This document shows, piece after piece, positions 12,229-18,197 of a stretch of 20,110 bases of DNA. The DNA is from a virus. Position numbers and translations under genes: made by a program. The stretch covers positions 1 through 20,110 of IMG/VR virus record IMGVR_UViG_3300025299_000110; one strand, 5' to 3'. The notes beneath the pieces are model-generated. The model saw only the letters and a program-made list of their open reading frames with translations, did not search any database and was not told the DNA's origin. Every line of letters starts with the position of its first letter. Position 1 is the first letter of the stretch.

Positions 12229-13479
12229 ATGAGCTTCGAAACCCGCTCCATCCTCCACGGGCGCTGCACTATCCATGTTGGCGATTGCCTCGACGTTATG
12301 CGCGCCATGCCTTCGGGCTCGGTCGACTGTGTCGTCACCAGCCCGCCTTACTGGGGCCTGCGCGACTATGGCGTCGAAGGCCAGATCGGCCTTGAGCCGA
12401 CACTCGGCCAGCACCTCGCCGTGATGGTCGAAGTGTTTGCCGAGGTCTGGCGGATCTTGAAACCGCAAGGCACGCTTTGGCTCAACTACGGCGACTGCTA
12501 CGCAGCAGCTCCGAACGGGAAGAGCGCAGAAGCCTATAAAGCCGAGGGTTCTGACGACCGTACTTTCCGGGACAAGCCGTTCTCGACCGTGGGCCCGATC
12601 TACCAGGCCGACCGTCACGGCGACAGAGGTGTTCGAGGCAAATTTCATCGCCGCGCTGCTGGTGTCAGTTCACCTGGTGCCATCGTCGCTGGCGGCTACC
12701 TGAAACCCAAAGACCTCTGCATGATCCCGAACCGGTTGGCGATTGCCCTCCAAGAGGCGGGCTGGTGGGTTCGCTCAGAGATCATCTGGCACAAGCCCAA
12801 CCCGATGCCGGAAAGCGTCTACGATCGCCCGACGACGGCGCACGAGAAGGTCTTCTTGCTCACGAAAGGCGAGGAGTATTTCTACGAACACGAGGCGATC
12901 CGTGAGCCGGTGACCGGCGGCTCGCATGCGCGGAAGCCTGGACCGAACAGTAGGCAGAACGTCGATCGGGTGCCCGTCTCGAGGAAGTTAAAAGTCCCCG
13001 GTGGATGGGACGTTGAGCCCGGGGCACATGGCACGATCAATCGGTCCGGCAGAACCTCATCCACCTACAAGATCGCGGATGAAGGCGACCCATACCGAAA
13101 GTCGAAGCAGTCTTTCCGCGACAGCACATCGGATCTCACCGAGACCCGCAACGCGCGCAACGTCTGGACCATCGCGCCGAAGGCTTTCCGCGAAGCTCAT
13201 TTCGCCACGTTCCCGCCGGCGCTCGCCGAGCGCTGCATCAAGGCAGGCACCCCGAAGACCGTTTGCGGTTGCTGTGGCGTTGACCACGGCTGCGGTCCGA
13301 TCTGCGAAACCTTCGATCGCGTGCCCGGTACCGTCTTCGATCCGTTCGGTGGCGCCGGCACGGTCGGCCTTGTCGCCGAGCAGCTCGGCCTTCGCAGCAT
13401 CCTGATCGAACTCAATCCCGAATACGCGGACATCGCCGTCCGGCGCATCGAAGGCGCAGAGCGAAAGGACGCGGCATGA
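12229..13479 (+). CDS. Orphan DNA methyltransferase (beta class)
   Basis: A 416-aa site-specific methyltransferase that transfers a methyl group from AdoMet to adenine N6 or cytosine N4. Catalytic motif IV is TSPPYW (37-42), preceded by the HVGDCLDVMRAMPSGSVD segment. AdoMet-binding motif I comes late (FDPFGGAGT, about 370-378, then GLRSILIELNPEY), which is the beta-type order. A target-recognition region fills the middle (about 90-300). A Cys-rich insert (KTVCGCCGVDHGCGPIC, about 340-356) precedes motif I, as in many phage copies. SPPY is compatible with either N4-cytosine or N6-adenine. There is no restriction partner, so it probably protects phage DNA. Confidence 0.93.
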   Translation: MSFETRSILHGRCTIHVGDCLDVMRAMPSGSVDCVVTSPPYWGLRDYGVEGQIGLEPTLGQHLAVMVEVFAEVWRILKPQGTLWLNYGDCYAAAPNGKSAEAYKAEGSDDRTFRDKPFSTVGPIYQADRHGDRGVRGKFHRRAAGVSSPGAIVAGGYLKPKDLCMIPNRLAIALQEAGWWVRSEIIWHKPNPMPESVYDRPTTAHEKVFLLTKGEEYFYEHEAIREPVTGGSHARKPGPNSRQNVDRVPVSRKLKVPGGWDVEPGAHGTINRSGRTSSTYKIADEGDPYRKSKQSFRDSTSDLTETRNARNVWTIAPKAFREAHFATFPPALAERCIKAGTPKTVCGCCGVDHGCGPICETFDRVPGTVFDPFGGAGTVGLVAEQLGLRSILIELNPEYADIAVRRIEGAERKDAA

Positions 13480-13513
13480 TCAAGCTTCCATACCCAGCAT
13501 CAGGCTATGACAA

Positions 13514-13537
13514 GAGAGGCCGCGAGCGCAGCCTCTC
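13514..13537 (-). terminator. Hairpin after second DUF982 gene
   Basis: GAGAGGC (13514-13520) and GCCTCTC (13531-13537) form a perfect 7-bp stem with a 10-nt loop, 17 bp beyond the minus-strand DUF982 stop. Only TTGTC follows on the minus strand, so it is a weak terminator candidate. Confidence 0.4.
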
Positions 13538-13553
13538 ACTATCGAATGTCAGT

Positions 13554-13856
13554 CTACGGGGAGATTCGACCGCCGCCCGGCTTGGCTTTAATCATCCACG
13601 GCAGGACCGCGGGAGCCTTGACAAGTATGCCCTTCTTCTTCGCGAAGGAGCGGAGAGCGTCACGCGCCACCTGGACTGGCTTGTGGCCGTCATGTGCCAG
13701 GTAGCAAGTCTTCAGGGTCGCGTCGTGAATGATATCGCGATCCCCTTTGGACCATTCCTCAAGGAAATCGATCGCGTCGTCGAGGTTGGTGATTTCGAGG
13801 ACCAGATCCTTCCTTTCACGCAGGTAAACTGGCCGGTCAAACATCTTCGGGTGCAT
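13554..13856 (-). CDS. DUF982 protein (cargo gene 2)
   Basis: A 100-aa DUF982 member: FDRPVYLRERKDLVLEITNL, then DAIDFLEEWSKGDRD, LKTCYLAHDG, and ARDALRSFAKKKGILV; about 15 residues extend past the usual end. I chose ATG 13856 (GAGGTAG 5 nt upstream) over a TTG at 13889. It is antisense to the phage operon and diverged from the first DUF982 protein, so the two are not a recent tandem duplication. A sigma-70-like promoter is possible on the minus strand: TTGAAC (13948-13943), 17 bp, TAAATC (13925-13920). No GGAAC element is present here. Confidence 0.85.
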   Translation of the reverse strand: MHPKMFDRPVYLRERKDLVLEITNLDDAIDFLEEWSKGDRDIIHDATLKTCYLAHDGHKPVQVARDALRSFAKKKGILVKAPAVLPWMIKAKPGGGRISP

Positions 13857-13996
13857 TTCTACCTCACTGAATTCGTTGGTTTTCAACAAGGAAAGCGCTG
13901 TTCGTCAGCGCCCGCTGAAGATTTATTTTCGCGGCTGCGCGAGTTCAAGAGGATGACGCAGCGACTTGCACAAAAACACTTCTTCGGAGGTGCGGC

Positions 13997-14368
13997 ATGA
14001 ACGAGCGTTTGTCCGCCGCCCAGTACCAGGCCGCGATCGCCAAATCGAAGCGCGGGAACAAGTACAAGGCCCAGCGCACGCTTCTCGACGGCATCTGCTT
14101 CGATAGCAAAGCCGAGGCCGCATACTACGCCAGCCTGAAGCTCCGCCAGCGGGCGGGCGAGGTCGAAGACGTGGAAATGCAGCGCTCCTATGCGCTGACG
14201 ATCAACGGCGTGCTGGTCTGCACCTACCGGGCCGATTTCGTCTTTTGGGACGTCGCCATGAAGCGCCGCCGCGTCATCGATGTGAAGGGCATGGTCACGC
14301 CCGTATTCCGCATCAAGCAGAAGCTCATGAAAGCCTGCCACGGCTTGGAAGTCGAGGTGGTCAAGTGA
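13997..14368 (+). CDS. DUF1064 nuclease-like protein
   Basis: A 123-aa protein with the DUF1064 layout, a phage family related to PD-(D/E)xK and Holliday-junction-type nucleases. Candidate active-site residues are E40 in FDSKAEAAYY, D80 in YRADFVFW, and D95/K97 in VIDVKG, followed by FRIKQKLMKA. The opening (GNKYKAQRTLLDGICFDS) is typical. It would cut branched or flapped DNA made during phage replication. The start overlaps the bridge ORF (ATGA) and the stop overlaps a GTG start of the next gene (GTGA). Confidence 0.88.
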   Translation: MNERLSAAQYQAAIAKSKRGNKYKAQRTLLDGICFDSKAEAAYYASLKLRQRAGEVEDVEMQRSYALTINGVLVCTYRADFVFWDVAMKRRRVIDVKGMVTPVFRIKQKLMKACHGLEVEVVK

Positions 14369-15036
14369 GCATTGCCGAACTGATCCGAAAGATGGCTGAA
14401 GCCGGTGCACCGCCGGAGGCAATAGCGCTCGCCGTCGAGGCGATCGAGGGCAAAGACGCTGAAATCGAGCGCCGTCGGCAGGTCGAGCGCGACCGCAAAC
14501 GCCGTCAGCGGGCGGGACAGTCACGGGACAAGGACGGGACAGTCACGGGACCGTCCGGGGACAACCCCACCCCTGATAAAGAAAGGTCCCCCACACCCCC
14601 TAAAGAAATTAACCCCACCCCATCCTCGCTTCGCTCGGAAAACAAACGCGGGACGCGTTTGCCGGCTGGCTGGGCTCTCCCGGCAGCATGGGGCCAGTGG
14701 GCTATCGATCAGGGCCACTCCGAAGCAACGATCCGTTTCGAGGCCGACAAGTTCCGCGACTTCTGGGTCGGCAAGAGCGGCAAGGACGCCGCCAAGCTCG
14801 ATTGGGAGGCCACCTGGCGCAACTGGATGCGGAACGTGGCGAAGCCGCGAGCCCAAGCTCAAGCGCCCCCGCGAGAAACCGAGAATGCCCGCCATCAGCG
14901 GGAGTTTCGAGAAGCCATCCAGCAGAAACTGAACGGGAATCCAGGCCATGACGAATTTGCCAGCACCGGCCCAGCTTTCGACCTTGAACCGGGAGATTAC
15001 CACGCTCACCGAGCGACTGGCACCGGCTCGCGCTGA
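14365..15036 (+). CDS. Phage replication protein (O/DnaT-like)
   Basis: A 223-aa protein beginning at GTG 14365, which overlaps the DUF1064 stop. The N-terminus is a helix rich in Ala/Glu and then Arg/Lys (ERRRQVERDRKRRQR), followed by a disordered Pro/Gly linker encoded by the iteron region. The C-terminal domain (about 95-170) shows LPAGWALPAAWGQWAIDQG, FRDFWVGKSGKD and LDWEATWRNW, the W..FR.FW..K..DW..T..NW pattern of DnaT-like and phage replisome-organiser proteins. Such proteins bind the origin or load helicase. The layout with an origin inside the gene resembles lambda O. Origin binding is inferred. Confidence 0.75.
   Translation: MSIAELIRKMAEAGAPPEAIALAVEAIEGKDAEIERRRQVERDRKRRQRAGQSRDKDGTVTGPSGDNPTPDKERSPTPPKEINPTPSSLRSENKRGTRLPAGWALPAAWGQWAIDQGHSEATIRFEADKFRDFWVGKSGKDAAKLDWEATWRNWMRNVAKPRAQAQAPPRETENARHQREFREAIQQKLNGNPGHDEFASTGPAFDLEPGDYHAHRATGTGSR
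14514..14568. repeat. Five 11-bp iterons, likely replication origin
   Basis: Five consecutive 11-bp units each start GGGAC, at 14514, 14525, 14536, 14547 and 14558. Units 1 and 3 are identical (GGGACAGTCAC), giving a 17-bp direct repeat (14513-14529, 14535-14551). Because 11 is not a multiple of 3, the repeat is not a protein repeat; selection is on the DNA. One unit per helical turn is ideal for cooperative protein binding. A strand-asymmetric, C-rich but locally A-rich stretch follows (14563-14640) with AACCCCACCCC at 14563 and 14611 and TAAAGAAA at 14577 and 14601, a possible unwinding region. Confidence 0.65.
14643..14661. repeat. Palindrome beside the iteron array
   Basis: CAAACGCG (14643-14650), GGA, CGCGTTTG (14654-14661): a perfect 8-bp inverted repeat with a 3-nt centre, about 75 bp from the last iteron and inside the same gene. 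It could be part of the origin (a protein site or cruciform). Confidence 0.5.
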
Positions 15037-15601
15037 TGCCATCGTTCGCAGCCTCGGCGTCATGCAGAGCGCTGGCATGAGCCTGCCCCAGGGTATCGAC
15101 CCCCAGAAGTTTGACGTGATCTACGGTTACGCCCTCGACGGCGTGCCGAGTTGCGGTCTGACGATCGCGACCCAGAAGCTCATTAAGGGCGACTACGCCG
15201 GCAACCCGGATATCTTGCTCGGCATGATCCCGAAGCCGCCGATCCTCGCCGCGCTGGCGAAGCAGGAGGCGAGGGCGGCCCGCGAGGATCTGGCCCGCAA
15301 GCGCGAGATCGCCTCGGCGATGAAGGGCGTCGCTCCGGAGGTCGACCGCTCGCCGGAGGTGATGGCCCGCGTTCGCGCCCGGCTGGCCCAGTTCCGCCAG
15401 GACCACGAGGAGGCCAAGGCCAAAGAACGGGGCATCGTCGTTCACGAGCCAATGTCGCCAGAGAAGGCCGAATACTGGGCCAAGATCAAAGAACTGCCCG
15501 ACTGGTGGGAAGTTGGCGCCGAGCAGATGGCCTTCCGCCGCAAGATCGAAGCCGAGGTCTCCGAGGCACGGACCGACGACGAGGCCAGCCATGCAGCATA
15601 A
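14948..15601 (+). CDS. Hypothetical protein, possible helicase-loading partner
   Basis: A 217-aa protein that overlaps the replication gene end by 89 bp. Residues about 15-95 (LTERLAPARADAIVRSLGVM, YGYALDGVPSCGLTIATQKLIKGDY, ILLGMIPKPPILAALAKQEA) follow a scheme seen in helicase-loader-like phage proteins (AL.G.p...i..A...li.G.......P.PP.la). Charged coiled-coil segments follow (EDLARKREIASAMKG; ARLAQFRQDHEEAKAKERG). The gene order O-like then this protein resembles lambda O-P, so a helicase-loading role is reasonable, but no motif proves it. Confidence 0.75.
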   Translation: MTNLPAPAQLSTLNREITTLTERLAPARADAIVRSLGVMQSAGMSLPQGIDPQKFDVIYGYALDGVPSCGLTIATQKLIKGDYAGNPDILLGMIPKPPILAALAKQEARAAREDLARKREIASAMKGVAPEVDRSPEVMARVRARLAQFRQDHEEAKAKERGIVVHEPMSPEKAEYWAKIKELPDWWEVGAEQMAFRRKIEAEVSEARTDDEASHAA

Positions 15602-15821
15602 GCCTCGCCCCCGACCAGACGCAGGTTGCCCGCTTGCCGCCCGAGAACTCGAAACGGTCAAATGGCTATCACTCGGCAAAACGGCGGAAGAGGCGGCCAC
15701 GATCATGGGAATCAGCATCCACACAGTCAATCGCAACATCATCAACGCCATGAGCAAAGCAGGCGCTTCTAAGGCCACCGGCCTTGTCGGCCTGGCTCTT
15801 CGCTCCGGCTGGATCGAATAG
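15591..15821 (+). CDS. LuxR/GerE-type HTH regulator, 76 aa
   Basis: A 76-aa protein consisting of one LuxR-type DNA-binding domain (residues 17-72): LAARELETVKWLSLGKTAEE, AATIMGISIHTVNRNIINAM, then the C-terminal dimer helix. No receiver or ligand domain, so activity must be set by expression alone. The ATG at 15591 overlaps the preceding stop by 11 bp. Such stand-alone domains just before an antiterminator suggest control of the middle/late switch in this phage. Confidence 0.88.
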   Translation: MQHKPRPRPDAGCPLAARELETVKWLSLGKTAEEAATIMGISIHTVNRNIINAMSKAGASKATGLVGLALRSGWIE

Positions 15822-15832
15822 GAGAACCCCCA

Positions 15833-16423
15833 ATGAGCTGGTACGCAATCAAGACCCGACCCGGAACCCAGCGTCCTGCAACGCCGCGGATAGGCGAGAC
15901 CGAGGACCGCAAGGGCGAGTTCATCATCGAGCGAAACCTCCGCGACGCCGACATCGAAATCTACATGCCGTCGTTCCGGAAGGACATCAAACACCACCGA
16001 ACCAAGGAACTGATCGAGCGCCGCTTCGCCATGATCGTCGGCTACTCGTTCGTCTACCTGCCGACGCGAGACTTCTACCGGCTATCGCGCGTTGACGGTG
16101 TGACGGCGATCCTCGGCGTTGCCGGCTACCCGCTGCGTATCTCAGACTTCGAGGTCGCGAGCATTCGCCAAGCCGAAGACATGGCTGGATCGGCCCTACA
16201 GCGCGAGCGTGACGCCCGGAAGAAGCGTAGCCGCAAGCAACTGCAGCAGGAGTTCCCGAAGGATGCAGCCGTCCGAATCGCGCCCGAACACCGCCTGGTT
16301 GGCGGCATGCTGGCAACCGTCCTCGACGTCACCGGCCGCAACACGATCAAAGCTGTGGTCGAATACCTCGGCGGTCTCGTCCACGTCGATCTTCCGCTTG
16401 AACTGATCGATAAAGTCGCTTAA
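15833..16423 (+). CDS. NusG-like phage antiterminator
   Basis: A 196-aa NusG paralogue. The NGN domain is clear: SWYAIKTRPGTQR at the start, IERNLRDADIEIYMPSFRKD, HHRTKELIERRFAMIVGYSF, VYLPTRDFYRLSRVDGVTAI, LGVAGYPLRISDFEVASIRQAED. A basic linker (ERDARKKRSRKQ) leads to a C-terminal region (about 150-196) in place of KOW, with IAPEHRLVGGMLATVLDV and VVEYLGGLVHVDLPLELI. Like RfaH, it would bind RNA polymerase and change elongation. Placed last in the early operon, it probably promotes read-through into late genes. GGAG lies about 8 nt before the ATG. Confidence 0.88.
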   Translation: MSWYAIKTRPGTQRPATPRIGETEDRKGEFIIERNLRDADIEIYMPSFRKDIKHHRTKELIERRFAMIVGYSFVYLPTRDFYRLSRVDGVTAILGVAGYPLRISDFEVASIRQAEDMAGSALQRERDARKKRSRKQLQQEFPKDAAVRIAPEHRLVGGMLATVLDVTGRNTIKAVVEYLGGLVHVDLPLELIDKVA

Positions 16424-16506
16424 TGTCGCTGCAATCATTGGTGATTTGCAGGCTGTTCTGATCGCGGACCTCGATTAGAGGGAACACTCGCCGGGCCTTA
16501 GGGAGG

Positions 16507-16620
16507 ATGTCACCGCCTCCCGCCTTTGACGAATATTGCCGAAATTCTGAGATCCAGCGCCACGCCAATGGCGACCTTTACCTCCCGCCGGAGAGGCGGA
16601 TGAATCCGGCAACAGATTAG
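16507..16620 (+). CDS. Possible small gene, 37 aa
   Basis: A 37-aa frame in the gap after the antiterminator. The product has a natural look (FDEYCRNSEIQRHANGDLYL, then PPERRMNPATD). A GGGAGG abuts the ATG directly, too close for a good ribosome site. Its stop overlaps, tail to tail, the stop of the minus-strand membrane protein gene. It could be a remnant of a longer gene. The bases 16424-16506 hold nothing I can identify. Confidence 0.3.
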   Translation: MSPPPAFDEYCRNSEIQRHANGDLYLPPERRMNPATD

Positions 16621-16907
16621 ACGCGGCGCGATCTCCCTTTGTAAAGCAGGAACAGAAACAAGGCGCCCAGTACGGTGATAAACAGGGCGGCGCCGCCGCC
16701 GATAAGTATGAGCAAGTAAAATTCGAAGACATCGTCCTTGGCAGACGCTATTACCCCACCCCATTTGTTGCGGATTTCACCAGCTATCGTTGCTTCAAGC
16801 ACACCGTAGAGAGTCGCAGGGCCAAATGCCGCGAGGCCTATCGCCGCTGCTATCTTTCTTAGGCGGGGGAACCGTTCTACTTCCGTCGACTTTCCTGTCT
16901 CGCTCAT
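16617..16907 (-). CDS. Two-pass membrane protein, 96 aa
   Basis: A 96-aa protein with hydrophobic segments at about 19-40 (IAAAIGLAAFGPATLYGVLE) and 65-90 (FYLLILIGGGAALFITVLGA), a charged loop between (EIRNKWGGVIASAKDD) and a basic tail. I chose ATG 16907 (AAGTGG upstream); a GTG two codons earlier is also in frame. It is on the minus strand in an accessory stretch. A holin, an exclusion protein or part of a small defence unit are possible; nothing decides between them. Confidence 0.65.
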   Translation of the reverse strand: MSETGKSTEVERFPRLRKIAAAIGLAAFGPATLYGVLEATIAGEIRNKWGGVIASAKDDVFEFYLLILIGGGAALFITVLGALFLFLLYKGRSRRV

Positions 16908-17001
16908 GACCACTTAACTTTGGTTGACGATAAATCACTATCACGGGGACGCTAGGGCGCGGTTAAGGTTGGCAAGCGCGACCACCCAAGGACCGCAGTC
17001 T

Positions 17002-17094
17002 ATGCGCAGGATGGTCGCCTTCATCCCCGGGGTATTGGTCGTCGCGACTTTCACCCCTGCCGCCTTGTTTGAACTGTTGACACCGCTCAATTAA
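17002..17094 (+). CDS. Possible 30-aa membrane peptide
   Basis: A 30-aa frame with one transmembrane helix (VAFIPGVLVVATFTPAALFE) after a basic start (MRRM). AAGGA lies about 10 nt before the ATG. It ends 33 bp before the next membrane-protein start. KdpF-sized peptides like this are hard to prove from sequence; listed as a candidate only. Confidence 0.35.
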   Translation: MRRMVAFIPGVLVVATFTPAALFELLTPLN

Positions 17095-17127
17095 AGCATG
17101 CAGGTAGACGTATATGCAGGGGTCGCG

Positions 17128-17340
17128 ATGGCGGACGAGAAGCCAACAAATAGTGGCCGGCCAGTATCGGCGCTTAAGGTCGTGTGGTCGGTATCGATCG
17201 TCCTGGCGGCGACTGCTATCGGCGCCCACTATGGTTGGGATAACCACGGGTTCGTCGGAGCGTTAGCGTTAGGTTTCGTGGGCTTCGTAGGCGGCTGTTT
17301 CCTCAGTTCACCGTCGCTCCTGTTGCAATTGCTATCATAA
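17128..17340 (+). CDS. Small two-pass membrane protein, 70 aa
   Basis: A 70-aa protein beginning MADEKPTNSGRP, followed by two hydrophobic segments (about 17-36, VVWSVSIVLAATAIGAHYGW, and 42-62, VGALALGFVGFVGGCFL) joined by a short loop. GCAGGGG lies about 6 nt before the ATG at 17128; an in-frame ATG at 17098 has a poorer site. Size and topology fit a class II holin, but no endolysin is nearby, so the role stays open. Confidence 0.6.
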   Translation: MADEKPTNSGRPVSALKVVWSVSIVLAATAIGAHYGWDNHGFVGALALGFVGFVGGCFLSSPSLLLQLLS

Positions 17341-17345
17341 ACATC

Positions 17346-17410
17346 ATGTCGGAGTAGAGCAGCCCGGTAGCTCGCCAGTGTCTTTAGGCGGAGGTCGAGG
17401 GTGTCAGCAA
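17346..17410 (+). pseudogene. Degenerate tRNA-fMet-like relic
   Basis: Bases 17355-17374 (TAGAGCAGCCCGGTAGCTCG) match the D-arm region of bacterial initiator tRNA as I recall it. The AGGTCG of the variable region follows at the right distance (17392-17397). Between them the anticodon arm is ruined: the stem strands CCAGT and GGCGG do not pair, and CTT occupies the place of CAT. The acceptor and T-arms are also lost. It cannot be a working tRNA. The minus-strand 78-aa gene ends within it. Confidence 0.5.
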
Positions 17411-17620
17411 TTGTTTGCCCCGTTCGATCAACGCTTCAATGGCCTCAAGCGGAATGTCTCGTTCGTAGGCACTAAACGTCAGCGCTCCCGTTGCGTCTGT
17501 GTAGAAGACCTCAGCAACGGTTGTTTGGGCATCGACATCCAACAATTCCAGGTACATTCCATCTCGATGAATGTCGCTGCCTCGGATAAATTGGAAGCGT
17601 CGGGTGTTTACCTCGGTCAT
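17384..17620 (-). CDS. Hypothetical rhizobial protein, 78 aa
   Basis: A 78-aa protein: FQFIRGSDIHRDGMYLELLD, then AEVFYTDATGALTFSAYERD and a final helix LEAIEALIERGKQLL. The pattern (an RDGMxLEL strand, a FYTDATG hairpin, a C-terminal helix) is one I associate with small rhizobial proteins of unknown function. The ATG at 17620 lacks a ribosome site; a TTG at 17626 with AGGGG in front is an alternative. The 3' end overlaps the tRNA-like relic, so the tail may have been newly acquired. Confidence 0.65.
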   Translation of the reverse strand: MTEVNTRRFQFIRGSDIHRDGMYLELLDVDAQTTVAEVFYTDATGALTFSAYERDIPLEAIEALIERGKQLLTPSTSA

Positions 17621-17735
17621 TAGCAAAATGAGCCCCTGTGACCCTGATTCGCATGCCTGAATAGGGAGCCGGACCTCTGGCCCGGTTCCCCGATGCTTCT
17701 CTCTGTATCCTCGGATGAGAGTAGAGAAAGGGGCG

Positions 17736-17954
17736 TCAGTTTCCGATCGGAGACCCAGCGCACATGCGGCCAAGTGCAAATTCTCTGGAGGCCGCCGCCC
17801 TCTCGGTGATGGTGTTGCCAGCCCTGGTTTCCATGCTCGCGCTCAGGGTCGACAAGCAACTCTCGAAGTCGTTGTCCCGTAACAAAACAGCAAAGCTCAG
17901 CATCATGAAGCCGAGCACTATCGAAATCGGGATTGCCATGTCGCGCAATCTCAT
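17736..17954 (-). CDS. Small exported or membrane-anchored protein, 72 aa
   Basis: A 72-aa protein with an N-terminal hydrophobic helix (IPISIVLGFMMLSFAVLL, residues 8-25) acting as a signal anchor. A polar domain with two cysteines (C33, C65) follows and could form a disulfide outside the membrane. GGGGAGG abuts the ATG at 17954, so the ATG at 17939 or TTG 17963 are alternative starts. It is divergent from the truncated terminase gene. The family is not recognised. Confidence 0.55.
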   Translation of the reverse strand: MRLRDMAIPISIVLGFMMLSFAVLLRDNDFESCLSTLSASMETRAGNTITERAAASREFALGRMCAGSPIGN

Positions 17955-17972
17955 CCTCCCCAAGGTTCCCCT

Positions 17973-18197
17973 ATGCCCGTCCTAAAGAACGCGCGCCACG
18001 AGAAGTTCGCGCAGGCGTTGTCCAAAGGCAAGACAGCAGATGACGCACATGCGGAGGCAGGGTTCAAACCTGACCGGGGTAATGCTTCGCGCTTACATCA
18101 GAAAGACAACATCAGACAGCGCGTCACATGGCCACGCGACAGTCGCGAATTTCGTGGTTGGTCGCACGTTATCGAAGCGTGTCGACAAGTTCTTTGA
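17973..18197 (+). pseudogene. Truncated terminase small subunit
   Basis: The first 51 codons match the N-terminal domain of a phage terminase small subunit: PVLKNARHEKFAQALSKGKT, then DDAHAEAGFKPDRGNASRL and NIRQRV, an HTH that binds pac/cos DNA. After about 18125 the frame runs into the antisense of the protease gene and stops at 18197, so the rest of the usual 130-170 aa is gone. A similar 32-bp segment (26 of 32 bases) reappears at 18959-18990, beyond the protease. The gene was probably cut by insertion of the protease cassette. Confidence 0.65.

Larger units (their letters stand above)
11606..12232 (+). other. Bridge ORF antisense to DUF982 and Pro-rich genes
   Basis: A 208-codon open frame whose ATG overlaps the stop of the 66-aa gene (ATGA) and whose TGA overlaps the methyltransferase start (ATGA, with GGGGAGG just upstream). 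It spans two minus-strand genes and their promoters. The product is rich in Arg, Gly, Ser and Trp and looks like an antisense shadow, with no known family. It is listed because of the exact coupling at both ends, the same as at 2168-2575 and 13476-14000. Confidence 0.4.
13476..14000 (+). other. Bridge ORF antisense to second DUF982 gene
   Basis: A 174-codon open frame. Its ATG overlaps the methyltransferase stop (ATGA, AAGGA upstream) and its TGA overlaps the start of the DUF1064 gene (ATGA, with GGAGG just before). It opens with ATGATCAAG, close to ATGATTAAG at the 11606 bridge. The opposite strand carries a convincing DUF982 gene, so this frame is probably antisense to it or an overprinted frame. 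It may serve to keep translation going along the operon mRNA. Confidence 0.4.

Noticed and set aside
14702-15997. 431-codon minus-strand frame across the replication region
   Set aside because: Shadow in GC-rich sequence opposite coupled plus-strand genes.
16490-16520. GGGAGG/CCTCCC inverted repeat as a terminator after the antiterminator gene
   Set aside because: Short stem without T-run, and it overlaps a possible small gene start.
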